Both the position numbers and the translations under genes were made by a program. A stretch of 64,000 bases of DNA, from contig QKJP01000026.1 of the NCBI GenBank assembly GCA_003249255.1, positions 1 through 64,000 on the forward strand, given 5' to 3'. This document shows, piece by piece, positions 27,253 through 35,317 of the stretch (position 1 is its first letter; every line of letters begins with the position of its first letter). Below the pieces are notes generated by a model. It made no database searches and had not been told where the DNA came from. It saw only the letters and a program-made list of their open reading frames with translations. The stretch comes from Bacteroidales bacterium. GTDB lineage: Bacteria; Bacteroidota; Bacteroidia; Bacteroidales; Marinilabiliaceae.

Positions 27253-27266
27253 AAGCTTTAAAGCTT
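27253..27266. promoter_or_regulatory. Palindrome AAGCTTTAAAGCTT, possible MarR operator
   Basis: A perfect 14-base palindrome 53 bases upstream of the MarR-family start. A -7-like TACTTTCA (27217-27224, minus strand) lies between it and the gene. MarR proteins commonly bind such palindromes near their own promoters. Confidence 0.4.
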
Positions 27267-27343
27267 AACTATGATTGAACTTTAAGTCGATCATTTTTTT
27301 GATGTGGTAGTGTTAGAAAGAACTTGATTCGATAATTTTTTAT

Positions 27344-27901
27344 CTACTTAATCCATATGTCGTATTTATCTAAAAGTCCTGCTATTCCTGTGAGCGCAAA
27401 CTTCGCCTTTCTAATTTTATTTAGTTCAGGGTCGATGCTGTAATTTATTGCCGTGGTGAAGTCCGCTTTTTCCAGATTTGAGTAATGAAAAACAGCTTGT
27501 GCTAAATCACAATCGTCAAACGAAGCACCCTCTAGTTGTGTCTCGGTAAAATCGACCTCCTTTAAACTGCAGTTGGTAAACTTACTGGCTATTAGTTTAA
27601 GCTGGTAAAAGTTAGCGTAATCGAGGTTGCAATGGTCAAACCAAAACGAGAGAAGGAATTTATCGCAGTTATCGAATTGAATGCCGTTTAAAACGCAATT
27701 TTTAAAATAACTGGCCTGAAAAGCCGTGTTATCAACCTTGGCAGCACTTAGTTTGCAATCTTCAAAATTACAATCGAGAAACTTAATGTTCGATAAATCC
27801 CCTTCAGAGAAATCACAGTTCTTAAAAGTGCATAGTTCATATTCACCGACTTCCAAAGTGCTTTTGTTTTTGAAAGTCTGCTCATCAAAATATTTAGCCA
27901 T
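27344..27901 (-). CDS. Pentapeptide-repeat protein, Qnr-like
   Basis: A 185-residue soluble protein made almost entirely of A(D/N)LXX-type pentapeptides: for example CTFKNCDFSEGDLSNIKFLD, CNLDYANFYQL and CSLKEVDFTETQLEGASFDD (about 24-150), ending in a short helix AKFALTGIAGLLDKYDIWIK. Such right-handed quadrilateral beta-helices mimic DNA; the Qnr branch protects gyrase from quinolones. Length and the helical C-terminal cap resemble chromosomal Qnr-like proteins, but pentapeptide proteins have many roles and the gyrase role is unproven. It follows the DUF5686 gene by 45 bases on the same strand. Confidence 0.85.
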   Translation of the reverse strand: MAKYFDEQTFKNKSTLEVGEYELCTFKNCDFSEGDLSNIKFLDCNFEDCKLSAAKVDNTAFQASYFKNCVLNGIQFDNCDKFLLSFWFDHCNLDYANFYQLKLIASKFTNCSLKEVDFTETQLEGASFDDCDLAQAVFHYSNLEKADFTTAINYSIDPELNKIRKAKFALTGIAGLLDKYDIWIK

Positions 27902-27946
27902 GTTTTAATAAATTTAATAATGATTCTCTCGGGACTAGTCACTCCA

Positions 27947-30565
27947 TCAAAAATTCAATCCAAGCTTCATTCCCCATCGGGTATATTTTCCATCTTCAAA
28001 GCCTGCAAATATACCCACATTTGCCATAAAAAAGATGTTGCTAATGCCATATCCAATTTCATTGTAGTTTTTATAGTCTGGTGTTGTTAAGTAGCTTAGT
28101 TTAATGTTTTCGTTCCACAGGCGGTTGCTAAAAAAGGGTAAGTGCTTAATTAACAGGTAAGGCGATGAGTAGGCTGCATGCGCTTCGGTAAACCATTTGT
28201 TGGTACTGGCTTCATAGTTATTTAGTAGAGTAAAGTTATCGCTGAGGCTTCTAAAAACGACCGGGCTTTCCAGAGCATTAAAATGCGCAAACTGCGAAAA
28301 GTGCATTTGTTCATTTCTTAAGAAATAACCGGTTTTAGCGCTCCATTTAAAAGAATGAAAGATGCCCCAATTGATGGTTTGATTCGCCGAAGTTTCTAAG
28401 TATTCATGTTTAGCATCACTTCCCAATAGCTTATCAAAACTTCTTTGGTAGCGAAGTTTAAAAGTAGGGTAGTTCGATCCCAAATACTGCTTCCTGCCTT
28501 TTATCATTCTGTATTTAAGTTTGGGCGTGTAATCCAATTGAATAGAAATGGAAAGATCCTGCTGATTGTTCAGATTCTTCTCGGTTAGAATTGGGTTATC
28601 AGGGATGTTTTCTTCGTAAGCTTCATCATTCTTATACAGTGAGAAGTTGGTGGTGTTTTCAAGTTGTTTGAAATCAATATAGGTAACATTAGAATAAAGC
28701 CTTGCGCCATGAAAAAGATCCAACTCTTGACCAACTGTTATGTAATTACGTTGATAAAGTTTCATGTAGTGTTCTTTAAATCCTAAAGCGGTAATCATAT
28801 TTAACGTTGGATCTATGCCGTACCAGTAATTAAAATCCTGACTTTTTTGTCCGAACGAAGAATAGAATTTAGCTCTTCTGTCCGGCGCAAAAGAATAGGA
28901 AAAATGGTTCTCCCAATTCAATGTTTTACGGGCAAAAGCATACTGAAAAGTCGGAGCGGTAAAGAAAGTACGGTTCGAATCAACCCGGTAGCTTAACTCA
29001 AATTTTTGACGAAAGGTAAAACCATCAACCGCATTAAAACTTATGTTCGCCAGCTTGGCCAAGCCCTTGTATTTTACCTGTAGGCTAGAGTCTGAAGAAT
29101 AAAAGTTTTTATCGTTGTGCAGGAAATTATAAGTTTTTCCTATCAATGATTTCTTTTTCTGTTTATGCGAAATCGTGTCTTGTGCTATGGTTTTAAGATT
29201 CATTGAATCTTTAATGATGAACCCTTTTTCTTCGTTAAGGGTTAATGGAATAGGCCGAATTGAATTCCAGTAGGCAGCATCCCGTTTAATGCTATCTTTT
29301 TGGTGTTTTATGGTATAAGTTTCTTTTACTTCCAAAGATTCAGGTTCATCTTCAGTTTGCTTCGATTCTTTTTGCATCAGCTTGGCCAGCTTAACCATGT
29401 CGCGGTTATTTAATTCCTCTTTGGCAAAAAGCTTTTCAATCTTTTGCCGGTTTTTAGAAGGCGCTTTCTCTTCATTCACCTTTTCGTTTGCTTGTGTTTC
29501 ATCAATATTGGCCTGAAGAATAGGAGGTACTTTTAACCCGGTGTTAAGATCAATGCTTTGGTACTTAACAGATCCTGCATAGTTGTATTTCCCTTTTACG
29601 CCCATAATAGAACCGGCCAACGCAACTTGATGGCTAATGGGTAACCAGGCATTATCTTTTACAGGAGCATATACTTGCTTTATATTCACGGTCCCAAAAA
29701 AAGCTTCAGTATTCACATTGGTCGAATGGATATTCCATAAACCATCCACAATGTAGATGTATCCCGAGTACACTTGTTTGCTTTTTCGCTTAGGTATAAT
29801 TTTGATTTTGTAGATCATGTTGTCGCCTTCTTCAAAATAGCCCTCGTACCGGTATTTATAATATGCAAAGGCATTGTGGGCGAGGGGAGAAATGTGAATG
29901 CCATTGATGGGTTTGTAAAAACTGGCATTTATATAACCCATTACATCGTTATCTTCCGATTCAGGAAAAGTTGAGCGTTTAGAAAGAACCGTGTGCGTAA
30001 ATTTATCAGGAGCTGTATATTCAATTTTATTCACCGTTTCCAATACGTAAGTTTTACCTTCTTTAATGGTTTCACCTTCAGTTTCCTTTTCAATCATTTT
30101 TTTGATCAGGTACGGAATTTTTTCCATTTCCAAGGTTCCCTTTAGGTATACATCTGCTGTGTAGTGTTCGGTTTGATTAAGGTAATAAGGTGCGAGACTA
30201 ATGGCTTTTCGTAATATTCGATAGGCCGGGTCTTCTTTACCATTGGTAACGATTACTTCTCCTAAGGTGTAGCTCTGATCTTTTAATGTGATGTTTTTCG
30301 AAATAAGTTGATCTGTGATTTTAATTAGCTGTTCTTGTTGTTGATAGCCAAGGCTTTTAAATACCAACCGGTATTCTCCTTTCGGAAGGTTTATTTCATA
30401 CTCCCCTAAATGGTTAGAAGTGGTTCCGATAGAAGCTTCTTTTACATAAATGGTAGCGTAGGGGATAGGCTCGCCGATAGTGTTTGTAATCAGTCCTTTA
30501 ATGCCTATTGCGTTTATCGAAATTGCAACAAGTATAAATGCTAGTATTGTTAAGATCAGTTTCAT
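27947..30565 (-). CDS. DUF5686 / carboxypeptidase-regulatory-domain outer-membrane protein
   Basis: An 872-residue outer-membrane protein. A signal peptide (about 1-20) is followed by a CarboxypepD_reg-like Ig domain (about 22-105, GLITNTIGEPIPYATIYVKE, and YRLVFKSLGYQ). The DUF5686 body follows: a periplasmic part (about 110-450) with repeated strands, a charged linker near 365-430, and a C-terminal beta-barrel-like half with alternating aromatics and ending RWGMKLGLNF. It is a common Bacteroidota family of unknown function, thought to resemble TonB-linked barrels without a plug. The pentapeptide gene follows. Confidence 0.85.
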   Translation of the reverse strand: MKLILTILAFILVAISINAIGIKGLITNTIGEPIPYATIYVKEASIGTTSNHLGEYEINLPKGEYRLVFKSLGYQQQEQLIKITDQLISKNITLKDQSYTLGEVIVTNGKEDPAYRILRKAISLAPYYLNQTEHYTADVYLKGTLEMEKIPYLIKKMIEKETEGETIKEGKTYVLETVNKIEYTAPDKFTHTVLSKRSTFPESEDNDVMGYINASFYKPINGIHISPLAHNAFAYYKYRYEGYFEEGDNMIYKIKIIPKRKSKQVYSGYIYIVDGLWNIHSTNVNTEAFFGTVNIKQVYAPVKDNAWLPISHQVALAGSIMGVKGKYNYAGSVKYQSIDLNTGLKVPPILQANIDETQANEKVNEEKAPSKNRQKIEKLFAKEELNNRDMVKLAKLMQKESKQTEDEPESLEVKETYTIKHQKDSIKRDAAYWNSIRPIPLTLNEEKGFIIKDSMNLKTIAQDTISHKQKKKSLIGKTYNFLHNDKNFYSSDSSLQVKYKGLAKLANISFNAVDGFTFRQKFELSYRVDSNRTFFTAPTFQYAFARKTLNWENHFSYSFAPDRRAKFYSSFGQKSQDFNYWYGIDPTLNMITALGFKEHYMKLYQRNYITVGQELDLFHGARLYSNVTYIDFKQLENTTNFSLYKNDEAYEENIPDNPILTEKNLNNQQDLSISIQLDYTPKLKYRMIKGRKQYLGSNYPTFKLRYQRSFDKLLGSDAKHEYLETSANQTINWGIFHSFKWSAKTGYFLRNEQMHFSQFAHFNALESPVVFRSLSDNFTLLNNYEASTNKWFTEAHAAYSSPYLLIKHLPFFSNRLWNENIKLSYLTTPDYKNYNEIGYGISNIFFMANVGIFAGFEDGKYTRWGMKLGLNF

Positions 30566-30641
30566 TCTTATTGAGTTATGAGTGCAAAAGTATTATTAAG
30601 AGGTTTATAATTAGGTTATGGATGAGTTAAAGTTTTAATAA

Positions 30642-31071
30642 CGTGCCAAATATTCTAAAGGTTTGAATGCATCGGGTTTATGGATGCGTTTTAAGGATGT
30701 GAAAAAGGAATTTTCTAATTTTTTGATAGCGTATTGGCTTCAATTTTTATTTACATCGTTTGGCCAATGGAAGAATTGGTCTGCATCGCAGTGCAGGTGT
30801 TAATATTGAAATGGATTAAGAGCGGAAATATTCGAGTTATGTCTCTAATTCATTTGGCTTTAGTGTTGTTCATAACGCGACTGAGGAGAACTCTAATTAT
30901 GTATTTAGTTTATTTTCTCGAACATTACCTGATTTTATTTCAGATGAGCAATTTACTAAATATGAATTTGGAAATTATGTCAAGTTGGAAAGCAATGAGA
31001 AACTCAAGCAAATGATCGTTGATGAATATGAACTTAGAAAGGAATACTTAAACTTTAAACTTATTTACTAA
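30642..31071 (+). pseudogene. Decayed coding remnant, unidentified
   Basis: No intact gene lies in 30566-31134, but two open frames on the + strand look like one broken gene. Frame one runs 30642-30803 (RAKYSKGLNASGLWMRFKDV...). Frame two carries HRLANGRIGLHRSAGVNIEMD (about 30753-30816), a stop at 30817, then 84 stop-free codons to 31071, including VFSLFSRTLPDFISDEQF and KLKQMIVDEYELRKEYLNF. It has a natural-looking composition and C-terminus, but no start codon for the second part. I do not recognise the family. The alternative is chance open frames; in DNA this AT-rich, 84 codons without a stop would be rare. Confidence 0.4.
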
Positions 31072-31134
31072 ATAAATTGTGGTACATCATGCAAATAAGT
31101 CTATTATCTAAGGTCTAACTTCTATTTATCTAGT

Positions 31135-31896
31135 TTAAAACTTAATCTTCAAGGCATTATTAATGGTATAAAACAGAGGATCCACTCCCGGAGGAACCTG
31201 ATTGTCGTAATCGAATTTACCATAAAGTGAAAAGGCAAAAGTATTGGAGATGTCAAATTCAAATTTTGTTTCACTCATTATCCGGTAATCAGAAGGAGCA
31301 GAATAGTCCGGTTCATAATACGACGAATGTTCAAATTTAACTTGCCTGGTGATTTGCCAGGTAAACGAAAGCATGGAGCTGAATTTTACCAAACTTTTGG
31401 TTCTTTTGTATTCCTCAGTTTCAAATAACTCTTTTAAGTAAATGGTGTAAGCCACTATAAATAAAGAAAATTTATCTTTATTGGCCACGTTAAAACGAGG
31501 ACCTGCACCAAGAATGTGTCTGTGTTTAAGTTGTTTGATGCGGTTGTATCCATATTGGTAAAAAGCCTCTGCAACTATAATTTTATCAGGTACCCAATAG
31601 TTGTATTTAAGCATGGCATCACCATTGTTTACATTACGTTCATCGTTAAGTTGACTGTAGCCAAGGTTTGAAGAAAAAAGATAAGTGTTATCCCTGTCGT
31701 TATACTGTAGTTGTACTTGAGACGAAACCTGAGTCATGTCAGTATTTGTATGCACAAAATTAAAGCCAAGCCTTAAGTCTCCTTGTAAACCTTTCTTGTC
31801 TGCTTTCGTTTTACTTTTATCAATGTTAACTATCTGCGAATAGCTTATCGAATGAAGCAATAACAGGAAAAAGCAACTCATTATGTGACTCCTCAT
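31135..31896 (-). CDS. DUF481 family outer-membrane protein
   Basis: A 253-residue protein with a signal peptide (SCFFLLLLHSISYSQ). The body is a run of amphipathic beta-strands with many Tyr and Phe, for example LRLGFNFVHTNTDMTQVSSQ, YLFSSNLGYSQLN and FEFDISNTFAFSLYGKFDY, ending in Phe (NNALKIKF), as expected of an outer-membrane barrel with a BAM signal. It fits the DUF481 family (YdiY type, salt-induced outer membrane proteins), function unknown. The start at 31896 (MRSHIM) is used since it gives a proper signal peptide; an upstream ATG adds a charged stretch. Confidence 0.8.
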   Translation of the reverse strand: MRSHIMSCFFLLLLHSISYSQIVNIDKSKTKADKKGLQGDLRLGFNFVHTNTDMTQVSSQVQLQYNDRDNTYLFSSNLGYSQLNDERNVNNGDAMLKYNYWVPDKIIVAEAFYQYGYNRIKQLKHRHILGAGPRFNVANKDKFSLFIVAYTIYLKELFETEEYKRTKSLVKFSSMLSFTWQITRQVKFEHSSYYEPDYSAPSDYRIMSETKFEFDISNTFAFSLYGKFDYDNQVPPGVDPLFYTINNALKIKF

Positions 31897-32042
31897 ACCC
31901 AAATCTTTGTTGCAAAAATAGTACTTATGCACAAGATGCCATTGTTTTGTTTGAAATTATCTAATGTCGTATGCATTAATTATTCATTAAACTTTAATCA
32001 TTAAAAAAGAGAACCTAAAGTATTTAATCTGTTATAAACTCT

Positions 32043-32050
32043 TATCTTTG
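32043..32050 (+). promoter_or_regulatory. Candidate -7 box of the aminotransferase gene (TATCTTTG)
   Basis: Exact TAnnTTTG, 31 bases before the start codon, with TATTTAATC about 18 bases upstream as a possible -33 region. Confidence 0.6.
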
Positions 32051-32081
32051 CACCTTCAAAAAAACAACGTAAAATAATTTT

Positions 32082-33311
32082 ATGCCGGTAGTTTCGAAAA
32101 GAGGAGAAGAGATGCCACAATCACCAATTCGGAGATTGGTACCTTTTGCAGAGGCAGCAAAAAAGAAAGGTACACATGTGTACCATCTAAACATTGGTCA
32201 ACCCGATATTAAAACGCCAGAGGTTGCCATGGAGGCCATACGCAATGTTCACATGAAAACAGTCGAATATAGCCATTCTGCCGGTATTGAATCCTATCGC
32301 CGTAAACTTGCCGATTCTTATGCCAAGCATGATATTCATGTTGATTATACCGATTTGATGATTACAACCGGTGGTTCAGAGGCGGTTATGTTTGCTTTTT
32401 TAAGTTGCATGAATATTGGAGATGAGGTAATTATCCCAGAGCCATTTTATGCAAACTATAGTGCTTTTGCCTATTCCACAGGGGTTACTGTCGTACCAAT
32501 TCCATCAACAATAGAAACTGATTTTGCTTTACCTTCTATTGAAGAGTTTGAGAAACGAATTACGTCTAAAACCAAAGGAATCTTAATTTGTAATCCCAAT
32601 AACCCAACCGGCTATTTGTATTCGTCCGAAGAAATGGAGCAGCTTCGTCAATTGGTAAAAAAGTATGATTTGTTTTTACTTTCAGATGAAGTGTACCGCG
32701 AGTTTTGTTATGATGGCAAAGAGCACATTTCTGCCATGCATCTTAAAGATATAGAGCAGAATGTGATTATGATAGATTCTGTTTCGAAGCGTTACAGTGA
32801 GTGTGGTGTTCGTATCGGTTCATTGGTTACAAAGAATAAAGGAGTGATTGATATCGCTATGCGTTATGCTCAGGCTCGTTTAAGTCCTCCAGGAATTGGA
32901 CAAATTGCAGCAGAAGCTTCATTGGATACACCTCAATCCTATTTTGATGAAGTATATGAAGAATACATCGCTCGTCGGAATTGTTTGGTTGAAGGATTAA
33001 ATAACATACCGGGCGTCTATTCTCCTATGCCCAAAGGTGCTTTTTATACCGTGGCAAAATTACCGGTAGATGATACTGATAAGTTTTGTGAATGGATCTT
33101 ACGTGACTTTGAATATGAAGGTCAAACCGTCATGATGGCTCCGGGCACCGGTTTTTATTGTACCAAAGGTATGGGATCTAATGAAGTTCGCATTGCTTAC
33201 GTTTTAAAAGTCGAAGATCTTAAAAAAGCTTTAGTTACCTTAGAAAAAGCATTGGAAGCATACCCGGGTCGGGTGTTCGACAAAAGCTTGGTTTCAGAAA
33301 GCAAAATCTAA
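32082..33311 (+). CDS. PLP-dependent class I/II aminotransferase
   Basis: A 409-residue fold-type I aminotransferase. PLP-site residues are visible: NPNNPTGYL (about 170-178), LSDEVYREF (about 204-212) with the Asp and Tyr that hold the cofactor, SVSKRYSECGVRIG with the Schiff-base Lys (about 238), and NEVRIAY with the substrate-carboxylate Arg near the C-terminus. It resembles the aspartate/aromatic aminotransferase group common in Bacteroidota; the exact amino acid cannot be told from sequence by eye. The SECGVRIG wording departs from the usual MTGWRLG. The permease gene begins four bases after its stop. Confidence 0.9.
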   Translation: MPVVSKRGEEMPQSPIRRLVPFAEAAKKKGTHVYHLNIGQPDIKTPEVAMEAIRNVHMKTVEYSHSAGIESYRRKLADSYAKHDIHVDYTDLMITTGGSEAVMFAFLSCMNIGDEVIIPEPFYANYSAFAYSTGVTVVPIPSTIETDFALPSIEEFEKRITSKTKGILICNPNNPTGYLYSSEEMEQLRQLVKKYDLFLLSDEVYREFCYDGKEHISAMHLKDIEQNVIMIDSVSKRYSECGVRIGSLVTKNKGVIDIAMRYAQARLSPPGIGQIAAEASLDTPQSYFDEVYEEYIARRNCLVEGLNNIPGVYSPMPKGAFYTVAKLPVDDTDKFCEWILRDFEYEGQTVMMAPGTGFYCTKGMGSNEVRIAYVLKVEDLKKALVTLEKALEAYPGRVFDKSLVSESKI

Positions 33312-33315
33312 CATT

Positions 33316-34560
33316 TTGAATTTCGAATTATTCATAGCTAAAAAGATTCGGTCCGGAGGAGTTACCGGAAAAAAGTTAGCAGGGCCTGTTATTAAGGTGG
33401 CTACACTTGGAGTTATTTTAGGTATGGTAGTGATGATTTTATCTTTAGCCATAGGTTTTGGATTTAAAAAAGAAATACGTGAGAAAATAGTAGGATTTGG
33501 TTCGCACATACAAGTTATGAGTTATGATTATAACGAATCCTTTGAAACGAATCCTATTAATTTTGATCCGGCTTTTATTGAAGTACTGGATTCCATTCCC
33601 GGAGTTGAAAATGTACAAGTGTTTGCTACCAAACCGGGAATTATCAAAACAAAAGATGCCTTGCAGGGCATTGTTTTAAAAGGTGTCGATCACCAATACA
33701 ACTGGTCCTTTATCGACGGTGTCTTGCAAAAAGGGGAGGTGTTGAATTTAAATGATTCAGTTAAATCAAATGGTATTTTAATATCAGAAGATTTAGCTTC
33801 TATGTTGCAGTTAGAATTGGGAGATCCGGTTCGAATGTACTTTTTTCAAAATAGTATTTTAGCCAGAAAGTTTACTGTTACCGGTATTTATAACTCTAAT
33901 TTTCCCGAATTTGATAAAACTTTTGCATACGTTGATATTCGTCATGTTCAAAAGTTAAATGGCTGGGAGCAGAATGAAGTTTCCGGTTATGAAATTGGCA
34001 TTGAAGATTTTAATCGTTTAGATGAACTAACTCGCGAAGTCTATTTTCAGGCTTCTTCACGCATTGAAGACGATGGAAGTATGATGCGCACCCGAAGTAT
34101 TAAGCAAGTGCAGCCACAGATATTTGGATGGTTAAACTTGTTAGATATGAATGTGTTGGTTATTATTGTTCTAATTGTTTTAGTGGCCGGTATAAATATG
34201 GTATCCGGGTTACTTATTCTGATTCTGGAAAGAACGAATATGATTGGAGTCCTTAAAGCTTTAGGCGCTCAGGATAAATCTCTTCAAAAAGTTTTTTTAT
34301 ACCTCTCTACTTTTATTTTGGGTAAGGGATTATTAATTGGGAATCTATTTGGACTTGGAATTTGTTTGCTTCAAAAATACACCCATTTTGTGAGCCTTGA
34401 TCCTGTTGATTATTATTTAGAATATGTTCCTATTCATATCAACTTGTGGCATGTTTTGGTGCTTAATTTATCTGTTGTAGCACTGACGATGTTAATGATG
34501 CTAGCACCCTCTTTTTTAGTAGCTCGCATCTCTCCGGTAAAAGCTATTCGTTTTGATTAA
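33316..34560 (+). CDS. LolC/LolE-like FtsX-family ABC permease
   Basis: A 414-residue inner-membrane permease of a lipoprotein-release or related ABC system. N-terminal helix (about 32-55, VATLGVILGMVVMILSLAIG), then GFGFKKEIREKIVGFGSHIQ and a MacB-like periplasmic domain (about 60-265), then the FtsX block with three helices: VLVIIVLIVLVAGINMVSGL, GKGLLIGNLFGLGICLL and WHVLVLNLSVVALTMLMMLA. LILERTNMIGVLKALGA is the typical coupling segment. It starts at TTG, because MNFELFIAKKI is the family N-terminus. The ATPase subunit is not adjacent. It is translated right after the aminotransferase. Confidence 0.85.
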   Translation: MNFELFIAKKIRSGGVTGKKLAGPVIKVATLGVILGMVVMILSLAIGFGFKKEIREKIVGFGSHIQVMSYDYNESFETNPINFDPAFIEVLDSIPGVENVQVFATKPGIIKTKDALQGIVLKGVDHQYNWSFIDGVLQKGEVLNLNDSVKSNGILISEDLASMLQLELGDPVRMYFFQNSILARKFTVTGIYNSNFPEFDKTFAYVDIRHVQKLNGWEQNEVSGYEIGIEDFNRLDELTREVYFQASSRIEDDGSMMRTRSIKQVQPQIFGWLNLLDMNVLVIIVLIVLVAGINMVSGLLILILERTNMIGVLKALGAQDKSLQKVFLYLSTFILGKGLLIGNLFGLGICLLQKYTHFVSLDPVDYYLEYVPIHINLWHVLVLNLSVVALTMLMMLAPSFLVARISPVKAIRFD

Positions 34561-34633
34561 TCTTTTAAAAAATCAAGCCATAATAATCTGAATTTTTTAT
34601 TTATTTTAAATCAATTATTTGATTTATCTGCTT

Positions 34634-35317
34634 ATGTCTGACATGATTCAATTGTTTAAAAAGGCGTTTGAAAAACCTCTTCCGGGAAAAGAGGCTCAGG
34701 AGATTATGTCACCAACAGTTCGCTTTACCGGTCATATACATCCGGATAGAACAAAAGCCCGTGAAAGCAGTGTTTTTTTATTGATTTATAAAAATGAAAA
34801 TAACAAGTGGGTGATCCCATTTATTAAGCGTCCTGAATATGATGGCGTGCACAGTGGTCAGGTTAGTTTTCCGGGTGGAAAATGCGAAGAATTCGATGCG
34901 TCTTATTTAGACACTGCTTTCAGAGAGACAGAAGAGGAGATTGGAATAAAAAGAGATCAAATAGAGTTTGTTGGAGCTTTATCCTCCATATATATTCCAA
35001 ACTCTAATTTTATGGTTTATCCTCAGGTTGGTATCTTGCGTAACGTTCCTGTGTTTACGCCTGATCCACATGAAGTAGAGAAGATTTTAGAAGTTGAAAT
35101 CGACTCTTTCTTCGACATGGAAAAACGTTATGAATTTATACGTGAAGTACGCGGGGTTGAAATTATTGCCCCCTATTTCGCAGCTTCCGGTCAGAAGATA
35201 TGGGGAGCAACAGCCATGATGATGAGCGAATTTGTTGAATTTGTTAAACAAAATGCTCCATTACTTAATCTAATATTACATTCTTGTAATGATTGTAACG
35301 TTCCAAAATATCAATGA
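34634..35317 (+). CDS. Nudix hydrolase, CoA pyrophosphatase type
   Basis: A 227-residue Nudix protein. The Nudix box is GGKCEEFDASYLDTAFRETEEEIG (in parts, about 87-110), with REtxEEIG catalytic glutamates. The preceding SGQVSFPGGK matches the CoA/NUDT7 signature, so it likely hydrolyses CoA to phosphopantetheine and 3',5'-ADP. ATG 34634 is used (MSDMIQLFKK); an upstream in-frame TTG would add MIYLL. The last ~17 residues (LLNLILHSCNDCNVPKYQ) are encoded antisense to the C-terminus of the MltF-like gene, an overlap of 53 bases, and look like a C-terminal extension caused by a lost stop. Confidence 0.88.
   Translation: MSDMIQLFKKAFEKPLPGKEAQEIMSPTVRFTGHIHPDRTKARESSVFLLIYKNENNKWVIPFIKRPEYDGVHSGQVSFPGGKCEEFDASYLDTAFRETEEEIGIKRDQIEFVGALSSIYIPNSNFMVYPQVGILRNVPVFTPDPHEVEKILEVEIDSFFDMEKRYEFIREVRGVEIIAPYFAASGQKIWGATAMMMSEFVEFVKQNAPLLNLILHSCNDCNVPKYQ

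Noticed and set aside
30734-31015. A 93-residue + strand open frame
   Set aside because: It is a shadow of the decayed gene frames in the same interval and has a hydrophobic, low-complexity translation.
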